Assembly: GCF_000411975.1 (NCBI RefSeq) | Contig: NZ_ASXG01000015.1 | Coordinates: 190,612-254,611 of the forward strand | Reading direction: 5' to 3' | Source of the DNA: Amycolatopsis orientalis DSM 43388 | GTDB lineage: Bacteria; Actinomycetota; Actinomycetes; Mycobacteriales; Pseudonocardiaceae | DNA length: 64,000 nucleotides | Shown here: piece by piece, positions 7,525-17,404 of the stretch | Position numbering within the stretch: position 1 is the first letter of the stretch | Layout of the letters: each line of letters begins with the position of its first letter | Notes under the pieces: generated by a model | Databases searched by the model: none | Told to the model about the DNA's origin: nothing | What the model saw: only the letters and a program-made list of their open reading frames with translations | Translations under genes and position numbers: made by a program

Positions 7525-9963
7525 TCACTCCCCGGTCGCGACGGCCGTCACCGGACGCGTCCGGGTCGCCACCCAAGCGGGCAGGACCGCGGCGAGCAAG
7601 GCGAGCACGATCGCGGTCGCGATGATCACCAGGTAGACGGACACTGGTCCCTCCGGCAGCACCCGGCCGGTCGCGACGAGACAGAACGGCACGATCGCGC
7701 CCGCCGACACCACGGTGCCGAGCAGGATGCCGATCGCGGCGATCAGACCGCCTTCGCCCGCCGCCATCCGCAGCACCTGGCCGCGGGTGAACCCGCCGAG
7801 CCGCTGCAGGCCGAACTCCCTCCGCCGCCGCGAAGTGGCCATGACCAGGGTGTTCACCACGGAGATCACCGTGTAGCCGACGATCATGCCGACCAGCAGG
7901 TAGTTCACCCACGCGCCGGTCTCGTCGCCCTTGGCGTTCGCCGCGGTCAGCGTGCCGCGATCGCCGACGGACACCGGGAGACCAGCGGTGGCGGCGGTCA
8001 GGCTTCGCGTCAGCCGGGCCTGGCCGACACCCGGTTCGGCGCGGACGAGCACCTGCCGGGCCAGACCGGACGTGGTGTGTGCGGCCAGCAGATCGGCGGG
8101 CAGCAGGAGTTGTTCGGCTCCGGGCCGCTGGTGCACGATCGCGACGACGCGAAGGGTCCGGTCGCTCCCGTCACCGAGACGGAGCGTGACGGATTCGCCG
8201 ACCGACCGCGACACCTCCGCGGTGTCCGGCAACGCGACCGTGTCGCCGGTGAGGTCGGCGAGGTTGCCGCGCACGACCGTGGCGGCGTTGGTCGTGGCGT
8301 CAGTCAGGCCGAGTGCCGGGTAGCCCTTCTTGGTCTGGTTGTCGTCGAACGGCGCGATGAGGTACGCCCGGCTGGTGACGTACGGCGACACCGTCGCGAC
8401 GCCGTCCGCGTGCCGGATTCGGTCGATGGCTTCCGGAGAAATCCCGGTGGGGCCTGCGACGACCGCGTCGGCGCGGAGGTCTTCGACGAAGGCCTGCGCG
8501 GAGGCGGCGGTGGTCGTGGTCTGCAGGTAGATGTTGGCGGTCGCGATACCGACGGCGAGCATGATCGGCGTTACCGCGCCGGCCACACGGGTGGCGGCGT
8601 TGCGCGTGTTGGTGATCGCCAGCCAGCCGGTGACGCCGCTGACCAGCCGCATCGGGCCCTGCAACAGGATCGCGGTCAGCTTCGTGACGCCCGGGCTGAT
8701 CATCGCGACGCCGATCGCCCACAGCATCACCGCCGGACCCGCGGTGCTCGCCGCGATGGGTCCCGTCATCACCGCGAGCGTGACGATGCCCAGCGCGGTC
8801 CCGCCGCCGAAGCACAGCAACGCGACGATCAACCGCACCGGAGTCAGCCAGCCACGCGGCACGGAGGCCTCGGCGAGTGCCTCGGTCGGCCGGATGCGAC
8901 TGACGCGGAATCCGGCCACCAGCGCGGAAATTCCGACGGCGAGCAGCGTCGCGCCCGCCGCGATGAGCATCGGGATCGCACCTTGGTGGAACTGCACGGC
9001 AGGCGAGATGAAGCCGCCTGAAGTGAACTGGTCGAACAGCCACCGGCCGAACACCGGGCCCAGCGCGGCCGCGACTCCGGTCGCGAGCACGCCGATGACC
9101 AGCGCTTCGCCGAGAACCATGCGGCGCAACTGCCGCGGAGTCGTGCCGATCGCGCGCAGCAGAGCCAATTCCCGCTGCCGCTGCCGCACCGACAGCATCA
9201 GCGTGCTGGCGATGACGAACACCGCGACCGAAATGGACAGTCCACCCGCGACACCGGACAACGGGATCAGCCGACCGCCGCTCGCCTGTGCCTCGGGGAA
9301 CTCGGCGAGGCCGCGCTCATCCCCGGTCAGCACGGACACCCCCGAACCGAGCTGCAAAGCAGCCGGATTGTCCGTGACCACGCCGAAATAGTCCACCTTT
9401 CCGGGATGCCCGGAGAGCTGGTCGGCCACGTCGTCAGCGAAGAACACGTCGGAACTGTCCACGGTCCGGGCAACCCGGTATCGACTGAACTTTCCTTGCA
9501 CCGCAAGGTCAACCGTGCTTCCAACGGAAGCACCGCTGGCGGCGGGCAGCACCACTTCGGCGGCGCGCGGCGCGGGACCGGGCAGCCGAGCGGACTCCCA
9601 GCCATGCGCGACGAGAGGCTGCTTGCCCAGCGACACCGGGAAATTCACCTCACCGACCACAGTGGACACGCCGGGTGTCGCGCGGATCGTCTCCGCCAGC
9701 GACCGGTCCAGCCGGACCCGTTCGGGCAGCGCGACCGACTGCGTCTTGGGCTTGTCCGAATGCTTCCGCAGCTCGAATTCCTGGGTCCCGGCCACGACGG
9801 CCGACGCCCAGGCCAGCCGATGCGGCGGCGTGGCGGACCGGATCCCGGTCTCCATCAGGCCGGCGCAGGCGGACACGATCACCGCGCCGAGGAACGCGGC
9901 CACGAACGCGGCGACGAACCCGCCGGTGCGGAAACGCAAGGTGCGCAAGGCGAGAGTGAACAT
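7525..9963 (-). CDS. ABC transporter permease, FtsX/MacB type
   Basis: An 812-residue membrane protein with a first helix at the N-terminus (GGFVAAFVAAFLGAVIVSACAG), a large extracytoplasmic domain, an FtsX-type block of three helices in the middle with LALLRAIGTTPRQLRRMVLGEALVIG, a second extracytoplasmic domain, and a second FtsX block at the C-terminus containing REFGLQRLGGFTRGQVLRM. This two-FtsX layout is typical of actinobacterial exporters of lipids, peptides or antibiotics. The start codon overlaps the stop of the ATPase gene by one base, so the two make one transporter. The substrate cannot be told from sequence. Confidence 0.92.
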   Translation of the reverse strand: MFTLALRTLRFRTGGFVAAFVAAFLGAVIVSACAGLMETGIRSATPPHRLAWASAVVAGTQEFELRKHSDKPKTQSVALPERVRLDRSLAETIRATPGVSTVVGEVNFPVSLGKQPLVAHGWESARLPGPAPRAAEVVLPAASGASVGSTVDLAVQGKFSRYRVARTVDSSDVFFADDVADQLSGHPGKVDYFGVVTDNPAALQLGSGVSVLTGDERGLAEFPEAQASGGRLIPLSGVAGGLSISVAVFVIASTLMLSVRQRQRELALLRAIGTTPRQLRRMVLGEALVIGVLATGVAAALGPVFGRWLFDQFTSGGFISPAVQFHQGAIPMLIAAGATLLAVGISALVAGFRVSRIRPTEALAEASVPRGWLTPVRLIVALLCFGGGTALGIVTLAVMTGPIAASTAGPAVMLWAIGVAMISPGVTKLTAILLQGPMRLVSGVTGWLAITNTRNAATRVAGAVTPIMLAVGIATANIYLQTTTTAASAQAFVEDLRADAVVAGPTGISPEAIDRIRHADGVATVSPYVTSRAYLIAPFDDNQTKKGYPALGLTDATTNAATVVRGNLADLTGDTVALPDTAEVSRSVGESVTLRLGDGSDRTLRVVAIVHQRPGAEQLLLPADLLAAHTTSGLARQVLVRAEPGVGQARLTRSLTAATAGLPVSVGDRGTLTAANAKGDETGAWVNYLLVGMIVGYTVISVVNTLVMATSRRRREFGLQRLGGFTRGQVLRMAAGEGGLIAAIGILLGTVVSAGAIVPFCLVATGRVLPEGPVSVYLVIIATAIVLALLAAVLPAWVATRTRPVTAVATGE

Positions 9964-10709
9964 CAGAAGCCGCCCACCGGCACCCGGTCGGCCCAGGCGC
10001 CGAGGTGCGTCATGCGTTCCGCGACCGCCGTCGCGGTCGGCCGGTGCAGTTCTCCGGCGACGCGGCCGTCCGCGAGGAAGACGACCCGGTCGGCGTACGA
10101 CGCCGCGACCGGGTCGTGCGTCACCATCACGACGGTCAGCCCGCCGCGCACCGATTCCGACAGCAGGCCCAGGATTTCGGCCGCGGTACGGGTGTCGAGC
10201 GCGCCGGTCGGCTCGTCGGCGAACAGCACGGCCGGACGGCTGACCAGCGCACGGGCGATCGCCACCCGCTGCTGCTGGCCGCCGGAGAGCTGTCCCGGCA
10301 AGTGCTTGCGCCGGTCGCTCAGGCCGACGTGCCCGAGCATCTCGGCGACGCGCCGGCGGTCCGCCCGGCGGCCGGCCAGCCGCAGCGGCAGCACGACGTT
10401 CTGCTCGACGGTCAGCGCGGGCAGCAGGTTGAACGCCTGGAAGACGAACCCGACCCGGTCCCGGCGCAGCTTCGTCAGCTGAGTTTCGGACAGCTTGCCC
10501 AGTTCCTGGTCCGCAAGCCGCACCGAACCACTCGTCGGCCGGTCGAGGCCGGCCGCACAGTGCAGGAATGTGCTTTTGCCGGAGCCCGACGGGCCCATCA
10601 CCGCGGTGAAGCCGCCGCGCGGGAACGACAGGCTCACCCCGTCCAGTGCCGTCACCCGGCCGTATTCCTTGCGGACGGATTCGAGCTGCACCGCTTCCCC
10701 AGTCGCCAT
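9963..10709 (-). CDS. ABC transporter ATP-binding protein, LolD/MacB type
   Basis: A 248-residue ATPase that energises the permease encoded immediately downstream. Walker A is GPSGSGKST (39-47), the Q-loop is in VFQAFNLLPALT, the signature is LSGGQQQR (141-148), Walker B with its glutamate is VLFADEPTG (about 161-169), and the H-loop is VMVTHD. The insertion between Walker A and the Q-loop and the NLLPALTVEQNVVLPL text fit the MacB/LolD subfamily paired with FtsX-type permeases. The start ATG is followed by MATGEAVQLESV. Function confidence is high; substrate unknown. Confidence 0.95.
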   Translation of the reverse strand: MATGEAVQLESVRKEYGRVTALDGVSLSFPRGGFTAVMGPSGSGKSTFLHCAAGLDRPTSGSVRLADQELGKLSETQLTKLRRDRVGFVFQAFNLLPALTVEQNVVLPLRLAGRRADRRRVAEMLGHVGLSDRRKHLPGQLSGGQQQRVAIARALVSRPAVLFADEPTGALDTRTAAEILGLLSESVRGGLTVVMVTHDPVAASYADRVVFLADGRVAGELHRPTATAVAERMTHLGAWADRVPVGGF

Positions 10710-10787
10710 GGGGGAAACGCTATGGATTGCCGGGGGAAAACACCCTGGGGCGCGCCCGCCGGGACGGGGTAGGGCTCTCCCTACCTC

Positions 10788-11555
10788 TCAGGTGCGGCGG
10801 CGGTTGCCGAACCCGCCGGCCAGCTTGCGCAGCACCGGCCGCGGCAGCAGTCCGCCGATCCCGACGAGGGCTTTGTACTGCAGGCTCGGCACCGAGACGA
10901 CCTTGCCGCGCCGCAGGTCAGCGAGGGCTTCGTCGACGACCTGGGCCACGTCGAGCCAGAACGCCTTCGGCCCCTCCCGCCGCAGACCGGCCCGCTCGTG
11001 GAACTCGGTGTGGGTGAAGCCGGGGCACAGCGCCATCATCCGCACGCCCTTCGGCAGGGACATCGCGATGCCCTCGGTGAACGACGTGACCCAGTTCTTG
11101 CTGGCGGTATAGGTCGAGCCGCGGCCGGAAAAGAAGCCCGCGACGCTGGAGACGTTGATGACGTCGCCGCGCCCGCGGTCGACCATGCCCGGCAGCGCCG
11201 CCCTGGTCAGCTGCAGCACGGCGGTCACGTTGACGTCGAGCTGACGTTGCAGGTCCTCGGCCGGGATCTCCCAGAACTCGCCGCTCAGGCCGAAGCCCGC
11301 GTTGTTGACCAGCAGGTCGACCGGCCGCGTTTCGAGCAGCTCGGCGGCGCGCCTGCGGCCGTCCACTTCGGACAGATCGGCGGGCAGCACGGTCACCTCG
11401 ACGCCGTGCCGCGCGCGCAGCTGCTCGGCCAACGCGGTCAGCCGTTCCTCGTCCCGGGCGACCAGGACGAGGTCGCGCTTCTCGGCGGCGAGCCGGCGCG
11501 CGAATTCCGCGCCGATGCCGGCGGTGGCTCCGGTGATCACAGAACTGGTGGTCAT
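10788..11555 (-). CDS. Short-chain dehydrogenase/reductase
   Basis: A 255-residue classical SDR. It has the cofactor motif TGATAGIG near the N-terminus, the basic residues in LVARDEERL after strand 2 that favour NADP(H), the NNAG motif, the catalytic serine in INVSSVAG, and the YTASK catalytic pair. The C-terminal tail ([21 protein letters not shown]) resembles the actinobacterial DltE/YqjQ-like group that often acts on lipid or ketone substrates, but the substrate is not readable. The gene stands alone, divergent from the secreted protein at 11617. Confidence 0.9.
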   Translation of the reverse strand: MTTSSVITGATAGIGAEFARRLAAEKRDLVLVARDEERLTALAEQLRARHGVEVTVLPADLSEVDGRRRAAELLETRPVDLLVNNAGFGLSGEFWEIPAEDLQRQLDVNVTAVLQLTRAALPGMVDRGRGDVINVSSVAGFFSGRGSTYTASKNWVTSFTEGIAMSLPKGVRMMALCPGFTHTEFHERAGLRREGPKAFWLDVAQVVDEALADLRRGKVVSVPSLQYKALVGIGGLLPRPVLRKLAGGFGNRRRT

Positions 11556-11616
11556 GTGGGTGAAGCTACCCGTTTTTCAGCTGCGTTCGCGCTGGTGGCG
11601 CAGTATGGTCCGGCGC

Positions 11617-12486
11617 ATGGGCAAGCACTCCAAGCGGACGCCCGGATATCTGCCCCGGATGGCCGCCGGTGCGGCACCCCTCGCCTTGTTGCTCGCCGGC
11701 CCGGCCGCGGCGCTGGCGGACACCCCGCGCGGGGGCCTGCCGCTCGACCTGCACCAGCACGGTTCCTCCTCCGACCTCCAATTCTCCCGCGACGAGACGG
11801 TCGCGACGCACGACCTGCCCGCGTCCGCCGCCTCGGAGCTGCACCAGGCGCTCGCCCCGGAAGCCGCCAGCCAATCCCAGACGCACGACCTGCGGCTCGG
11901 CGAGCCCGCGCACGCGGTCACCGGCAACGACCTCGGCGTGCACCACACCCAGCCGTTCGACGGTGCGCACGTGGCGGGTCTGGACCAGTCGATGCGGCAC
12001 GGCGTCCAGCTGCCGCACGGCGTCGACGCGCTGTCGGCCAGCAAGACCGGTGCCGAGACCGGGCTGGCCGGCCGGTTCTCCGGCGACCTGATGGGCGGTA
12101 CCCGCGTCGAACGCACCTCCGCGGACGCGGTCGACCTCGGCCCGGCGGGATCGGTGGTCGCGAACTCCGACGAGAGCGTGCTCGGCCAATTCACCGGCAA
12201 GCTCGACGTGACGCGCCTGGAGTCGACCGAGCGGCACAGCGTGTCCGGCGACCTCGGCCCGGTCCACACGCTGGCCGCGACGAGCCAGTCGACCGCCGAG
12301 CGCACCGACCGGTTCCACGGCGAACTGACGGCCGCGGACCTCGCGGCGGCACGCGTAAGCACCGCTTCTACTGTGGGTGTTCCGGTTACCCGGAGCCAGC
12401 ACGTGGGCGCCGAAGTGCTCGGCAATCCGGTCATCGACAACGGATGGACAGTTTCCGGACCGCCGTTCACCTTTTCGCCCGGCTGA
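11617..12486 (+). CDS. Secreted protein of unknown function
   Basis: I do not recognise a family. The 289-residue product begins MGKHSKRTP, then a hydrophobic stretch (AAGAAPLALLLAGPAAALA) that fits a Sec signal peptide with cleavage after about residue 33. The mature part is hydrophilic, with His-containing pieces (LPLDLHQHGSS, THDLRLGEPAHAVTGNDLGVHH, RHGVQLPHGVDAL) and later repeated SGDL/TGKL/HGEL blocks that suggest a short beta repeat. An in-frame ATG four codons earlier (11605) is an alternative start. It lies just upstream of the emb gene, but no link is shown. Confidence 0.7.
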   Translation: MGKHSKRTPGYLPRMAAGAAPLALLLAGPAAALADTPRGGLPLDLHQHGSSSDLQFSRDETVATHDLPASAASELHQALAPEAASQSQTHDLRLGEPAHAVTGNDLGVHHTQPFDGAHVAGLDQSMRHGVQLPHGVDALSASKTGAETGLAGRFSGDLMGGTRVERTSADAVDLGPAGSVVANSDESVLGQFTGKLDVTRLESTERHSVSGDLGPVHTLAATSQSTAERTDRFHGELTAADLAAARVSTASTVGVPVTRSQHVGAEVLGNPVIDNGWTVSGPPFTFSPG

Positions 12487-12726
12487 GTTCATCGAGTCGC
12501 CCGGTCCGCTTTCGGCAATCGAGTCCGGAGTGTTTCCGGATCGTGAAACGGTCCTCGGTCCGAGCCGTCGCGAGCTGCGAGGCTTCACCCGTTCGACGTA
12601 AGCGAGGTCGGGTTTCTTTTACCCACCGTGGTGATTCGGTGCGAGAATCCGGGCTCGACCAGGTGGGGCCACGCCCGGGAGAGTCCCGAGCGGGAGGCCG
12701 GCATCCGCTTGGATAGCCTGCGGGGC

Positions 12727-15700
12727 GTGGTCGACCTCGAATCCGTTGCCGCCGAAAAGGCGTCGCCGACAGCTATCGGCAAGAGCCAGGCCGGGCGTCG
12801 GGCTCGGTTGCTCGCTGCGGTTTTCGGAATCGCCGGCGCGATTCTCGCGATCGCGGTCCCGTTCCTGCCCGTCACACTCGAGCAAACCACCCTCGACTGG
12901 CCGACCGCTCAGGGCACGAGAGCGGTGTCCGCCCCGCTGACCGCGCAGGCGCCGATCTCGCTCGACGCGAAGGTCCCGTGCGCGACCGCGCGGGCGCTCG
13001 ACGCGCGCACCTCCGGCAGTGCCGTGCTGTTCAGCACCAACCCGCAGAGCTCCAGCATCGGCTCCGTCACCGGCATGGCGCTGCAGGTCAACGACGGACA
13101 GCTCACGCTCTCCTCACAGGGGCAGCAACTCGGCTCGGCCCCGCTCGGCGACGGCGACTGCACGATCACCGTGCACTCCGACGCGAAGCACACGACCGCG
13201 TCCGTCGGCGGGAACCGGCTGGCCGACGTCAGCGACGACCACCGGCCGCAGCTCACCGGCTTCTTCTCCGACCTCACCAACCAGGACGACACGCACGGCC
13301 TCTCGGTTTCCGCGCAGGTCGACAACCGCTGGGCCAGCACCGCGACCGGCATCAAACTGGCCGCCATCGTCCTGTCGGTGCTCTGCTTCATCGGCGCGGT
13401 GCTCGCGCTGTACCGGCTGGACCGGCTCTCCGGCCGAAGCGCGCCCCGGCTGGCCGCGCGCGGCTGGTGGAAGCTCAAATTCCTCGACGTAGCCGTGCTC
13501 GGCACGCTGCTGGTCTGGTGGCTGATCGGCGCGATGACCGCCGACGACGGCTACTTCACGACCATGGCGCGCGTCCGCGGCGACGCCGGGTACATCGGCG
13601 AGTACTACCGGTGGTTCGCCGCGCCGGACGCGCCGATGGCGTGGTTCGTCGACGTCTACGCGGCGATGGCCAAGGTCAGTTCGCTGACGCCGTGGATGCG
13701 GCTGCCGTCGCTGCTGATGGGTATCGCCTCCTGGATGCTGATCAGCCGGGGCGTGCTGCCGCGGCTCGGCAGGCAGGTGCGGATCAGCAGCGCGGCCGGC
13801 TGGGCGGCGGGCGCGGTCTTCCTTGCCTTCTGGCTGCCCTACGACAACGGCCTGCGCCCGGAGAACCTGGTCGCGCTGCTGTCGCTGATCTCGATCTGCA
13901 CCGTCGAACGCGCGGTGGCGACCCGGCGGCTGGGCCCGGCGGCGATCGGGCTGACGGTCGCGGCGCTGTGTGTCTCGGTCAACCCGCACGGGCTGATGGC
14001 CGTGCTGCCGTTCGTGGTCGGGCTGAAACCGCTGGCGAAGATCGTGCTGCGGCACGCGCGCCAGTTCGGCTGGGTGCCGGTGCTCGCCCCGATCGCCGCC
14101 GCCGGATTGGTGATCCTCGCGCTCATCTTCTGCGACCAGACGCTCAGCGGCGCTCTCGAATCCGTACGGCTTCGCTCGTCGCTCGGGCCGACCGGGGCCT
14201 GGTACGACGAGCTGGACCGGTACACGATGCTGTTCAGCAACGGCCCGGACGGCTCCATGACGCGCCGGTTCCCGGTGCTGTTGATCTTCCTGTGCCTGGC
14301 GACCTGCGCGGTCGTGCTGCTGCGGCGCGGGAACATCCGCGGGGCCGCGCTCGGCCCCAGCCGTCGGCTGCTCGGCATCAGCGCACTGTCCTTCGTGGTC
14401 CTCGCGCTGGCTCCGACCAAACACTCGCACCACTTCGGCATGCTGGTCGCGGTCGGCGGCCCGCTCGCCGCGCTCACCGCGTTGTCGACCAGTACGACGG
14501 TGCTGCTGTCGCGCCGCAACCGCGCGGCGTTCTTCGCCGGGTTGATGGTGATCGTCGCGCTGGCCTCCACCGGGCCGAACGCCTGGTGGTACGTGTCGGC
14601 GTGGGGCGTGCCGTGGTTCGACCTGCCGCCGCAGATCTTCGGCATCAAGCTGAGCACGATGGCGCTCGTGGCGGCGGCGGTCGCGCTGGCCGTAGCGGCG
14701 ATCGAGCACATGAAGCACAACGAGCACGAACCGTTCGTACCGCCCGCGCCGGTGGCGAAGTCCGACCTGGAAAACCGCGGCCGCGCCCTGCGGCTCGGGC
14801 TCGCGCCGCTGTCGACGGTGTGCGCGATTCTGGTGCTGTTCGAGGTCGGCAGCATCGCCAAGGGCATCCAGAAGCGCTGGGACACCTACAACATGGGTGC
14901 CGACAACATCCGCCAGCTGGCCGGGCAGAGCTGCGGGCTGTCGGACTACATCAAGGTCGAGCGCGATCCGAAAGCCGGGCTCCTCGAAGCCGCGCCGCAG
15001 CAGCCGACCACCGCCGCGCCCGGCTGGCAGGTGCCCTCCGACGCCGACCGCGGGACCACGCCGAAGGACTGGCTGGCCAGCACCCAGAAGGGCTTCGTGA
15101 CCAACGGCGGACTGCCCTCGGACGACAAATGGAAGCCCCCGTACGACTTCGGCACCGACGCGGCGCCTATCTGGGGCAGCTACCACAAGTCCGGGGACGG
15201 CGCGGGCGACCTGCGCACCCCGTGGTATTCGATCCCGGAACGGGCGCGCGACGGCTCAGTGCCGATCGTGGTTTCCCTCACCGGCAAGCCCGACGACCCG
15301 AACTCGCTGACCGCCGAATTCGGCAAGAACACCCCGGGCGGGTTCGAGGTGCTCAAGCGCGAAACGCTCGACGCCAAGAAGAAGAACACCGATTGGCGGG
15401 ACGCGCGGGTCAGCGTGCCCGAGGGCGCCGACCAGGTGCGGATCGTGGCGAAGGGCCGCGGGCTGGGCGACGACGGCTGGTTCGCGTTCAGCGCGCCCCG
15501 GGCGCCGAAGATCGCGAAGATGACCGACGTGGTCGGGAAGGACCCGGTCTTCCTGGAGTGGGCCGCCGCCGCGCAGCACCCGTGCCTGCGGCCGTCGTCG
15601 ATCCACAACGGGATCGCCGAGGTGCCGAAGTACCGGATCAGCGCGGGCGACGACCTGCGCACGGTCGGCCGGTACTGGTCCTCTCCGGCGGGCGGCGGGC

Positions 15701-15918
15701 CGTTCGTGTGGATGGACGCGAGCACCGAGATGCAGGCGCTGCCGACGTACCTGGAAGGCGACGTCGAACGGGACTGGGGCACGTTGTACGAGGTGAAGCC
15801 CGAGGTCGCGAACGCGCTTCCGGCTTCGGCGGCGTTGCACCAGCAGTCGGTGACGCATTCCGGGATCTGGTCGCCTGGTCCGCTGGCCAAGCCCGCCAAC
15901 CCGACCGGCGAGACGTAA
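12727..15918 (+). CDS. Arabinosyltransferase of the Emb family
   Basis: A membrane glycosyltransferase (GT-C fold) that adds arabinofuranose from decaprenyl-phosphoryl-arabinose to cell-wall arabinan; Emb proteins are the ethambutol targets of mycobacteria. The 1063-residue length is normal. It has an N-terminal helix, an extracytoplasmic domain, the catalytic-type acidic pair in MTADDGYF (273-274) at the start of the multi-helix core, about 12 further helices, and a long C-terminal extracytoplasmic part with carbohydrate-binding character. The start is the GTG at 12727. It is single rather than an embCAB cluster, so I cannot assign A, B or C. Confidence 0.92.
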   Translation: MVDLESVAAEKASPTAIGKSQAGRRARLLAAVFGIAGAILAIAVPFLPVTLEQTTLDWPTAQGTRAVSAPLTAQAPISLDAKVPCATARALDARTSGSAVLFSTNPQSSSIGSVTGMALQVNDGQLTLSSQGQQLGSAPLGDGDCTITVHSDAKHTTASVGGNRLADVSDDHRPQLTGFFSDLTNQDDTHGLSVSAQVDNRWASTATGIKLAAIVLSVLCFIGAVLALYRLDRLSGRSAPRLAARGWWKLKFLDVAVLGTLLVWWLIGAMTADDGYFTTMARVRGDAGYIGEYYRWFAAPDAPMAWFVDVYAAMAKVSSLTPWMRLPSLLMGIASWMLISRGVLPRLGRQVRISSAAGWAAGAVFLAFWLPYDNGLRPENLVALLSLISICTVERAVATRRLGPAAIGLTVAALCVSVNPHGLMAVLPFVVGLKPLAKIVLRHARQFGWVPVLAPIAAAGLVILALIFCDQTLSGALESVRLRSSLGPTGAWYDELDRYTMLFSNGPDGSMTRRFPVLLIFLCLATCAVVLLRRGNIRGAALGPSRRLLGISALSFVVLALAPTKHSHHFGMLVAVGGPLAALTALSTSTTVLLSRRNRAAFFAGLMVIVALASTGPNAWWYVSAWGVPWFDLPPQIFGIKLSTMALVAAAVALAVAAIEHMKHNEHEPFVPPAPVAKSDLENRGRALRLGLAPLSTVCAILVLFEVGSIAKGIQKRWDTYNMGADNIRQLAGQSCGLSDYIKVERDPKAGLLEAAPQQPTTAAPGWQVPSDADRGTTPKDWLASTQKGFVTNGGLPSDDKWKPPYDFGTDAAPIWGSYHKSGDGAGDLRTPWYSIPERARDGSVPIVVSLTGKPDDPNSLTAEFGKNTPGGFEVLKRETLDAKKKNTDWRDARVSVPEGADQVRIVAKGRGLGDDGWFAFSAPRAPKIAKMTDVVGKDPVFLEWAAAAQHPCLRPSSIHNGIAEVPKYRISAGDDLRTVGRYWSSPAGGGPFVWMDASTEMQALPTYLEGDVERDWGTLYEVKPEVANALPASAALHQQSVTHSGIWSPGPLAKPANPTGET

Positions 15919-15931
15919 CTCGCACGTGCGG

Positions 15932-15970
15932 CGAAAAGGGCCCCTTGATTCGTTCAAGGGGTCCTTTTCG
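15932..15970. terminator. Bidirectional hairpin between emb and GH105 genes
   Basis: Arms of 17 bases (15932-15948 and 15954-15970) pair with a single G-T wobble around a 5-base loop, with A-rich and T-rich outer ends (CGAAAAGG / CCTTTTCG). It sits 14 bases after the emb stop and 5 bases after the end of the convergent GH105 gene, so it should stop both transcripts. Confidence 0.85.
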
Positions 15971-15974
15971 CTTT

Positions 15975-17123
15975 TCAGGGGCGGTATCGGGTGAATTGCT
16001 CGTTCATGATCAGAAACGCGCCGAGACCGTGGAAATCGTTGGTCAGCCGTTTCCGCGCGAAGTAGAACTGCAGGTCCCCGACGTTCGTCCCCTCGCAGAT
16101 GTCGGTGATGTTCGTCAGCCCGTCCGCCCCGACGGACACCTTCTGCAACACCCCGGCATAGCCGCGCCGGGCGACCGAGGCGTAGGAAGCGGGCAGATAG
16201 CCGCGCTCGATTCCGCGGGAGACGGTGAACGCATACATCGAGGACGCGGACGTCTCCAGCCAGTTCCCGTCGTCCCCGCCGTGGTCGACCACCTGGTACC
16301 ACCGGCCGGTCCGCGGATCCTGGAACCGGCGATACCCCTCGGCCAGGAACTGGACGATCCCGACCAGCTCCGGCCGCCGGGGATGGTCGGCGGGCAGGAC
16401 CTCGAGGATGTCGATCGCCGCCATCCCGAACCAGCCGACCGCACGGGCCCAGTGGAAGCTGGAATGCTTGCCGGGACCGGTCGCCCACGGCTGGGTGCCG
16501 CTTTCGTCGTAGGCGTGGTAAATCAGGCCCTTCGCGGGTTCCTTGAGATGTCCGAAGTAGACGGACAGGTTCTTGGCGGATTCCTCGTAGCAGTACGTCG
16601 GGTCCTGGAAAACCTTGCCGTACAACGCGAGGAACGGCTGCGCCATGTACACCCCGTCGCCCCACAGCTGGTGCTGGCGGCTGACCGCGTGCCACATCCC
16701 GCCGTCGCTCGTGCGCGGGTAAGTCTCGAAGCGTTTGCGCAGCTGGTCGGCGGCCTTGCGGTACTTCGCGTTGCCGGTTTCGTTGTACAGCAACGGAAGC
16801 ATCTGACAGGCGCGCATCGAGTCGAGGCTGCTGAAGCTGTTGGAGATGCCGTCGTCGGTGATGAACCGGTCGTACCAGGCGAGGACGTAATCGAGGTACC
16901 GGCGTTCTTTGGTGCGCCGGTAGAAGAGGTACTGACCGTAGAAGTAGAGGCCGAGCGGGTAGCTCCAGCCGCCGATGGACTCCGGGGTGTAGCGCTTCAT
17001 CGTGGAGTCGATGACGGCGCGGGACCAGTCGCGCACCGTCCGCGCCGCCGCGGCCCTGGGCAGCGCGAGCGTGCCGAGCGCCGCCGCGGTCCCGGTCAGC
17101 ACCGATCTTCTCGAGAGGGACAT
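15975..17123 (-). CDS. Glycoside hydrolase family 88/105 protein, Tat-exported
   Basis: A 382-residue protein resembling unsaturated rhamnogalacturonyl hydrolases (YteR/GH105), which remove unsaturated uronic acid from pectin fragments. Blocks typical of the (alpha/alpha)6 barrel are SFSSLDSMRACQMLPLLY, DGGMWHAVSRQHQLWGDGVYMAQPFLA, SSFHWARAVGWFGMA and GNWLETSASSMYAFTV. The N-terminus MSLSRRSVLTG followed by a hydrophobic stretch and ALPRAAAA is a twin-arginine signal. I chose the ATG at 17123 because AGGAAGGA precedes it; an upstream start at 17186 would place the signal inside. The product is probably extracellular and used on plant material. The exact substrate is inferred. Confidence 0.87.
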   Translation of the reverse strand: MSLSRRSVLTGTAAALGTLALPRAAAARTVRDWSRAVIDSTMKRYTPESIGGWSYPLGLYFYGQYLFYRRTKERRYLDYVLAWYDRFITDDGISNSFSSLDSMRACQMLPLLYNETGNAKYRKAADQLRKRFETYPRTSDGGMWHAVSRQHQLWGDGVYMAQPFLALYGKVFQDPTYCYEESAKNLSVYFGHLKEPAKGLIYHAYDESGTQPWATGPGKHSSFHWARAVGWFGMAAIDILEVLPADHPRRPELVGIVQFLAEGYRRFQDPRTGRWYQVVDHGGDDGNWLETSASSMYAFTVSRGIERGYLPASYASVARRGYAGVLQKVSVGADGLTNITDICEGTNVGDLQFYFARKRLTNDFHGLGAFLIMNEQFTRYRP

Positions 17124-17404
17124 GCGCGGGTCCTTCCTGCTGTCGGCGGCGGCGGGAAAGGCTGTCGAACGACCTCTACTCGGCACCGGAGCGGTCCGGC
17201 AAGGTTCCTGTCCGGCTTGTCCGCCGTGATCGCTGGACAGGCGCAGCGGGCCGTCCGGTCAGCGGGAACCCGTCCGCAATGGACAGCCGAACCGGGCGAT
17301 TAGCCGATTTGTCGACGCGACCTGGACGGTTCCGGCCAAACGGGGCGCGCCGACACGGTGCCGCCGTCCCGGGAGGAGGGCCCGGCAGCGATACCCTGAC
17401 CGGC

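Noticed and set aside
12978..17303. Long open frame of 1441 codons on the plus strand over emb and beyond
   Set aside because: It lies in another frame over the emb gene and runs antisense through GH105. Its translation is Arg/Gly/Ala-rich without any domain, as is usual for shadow frames at high GC.
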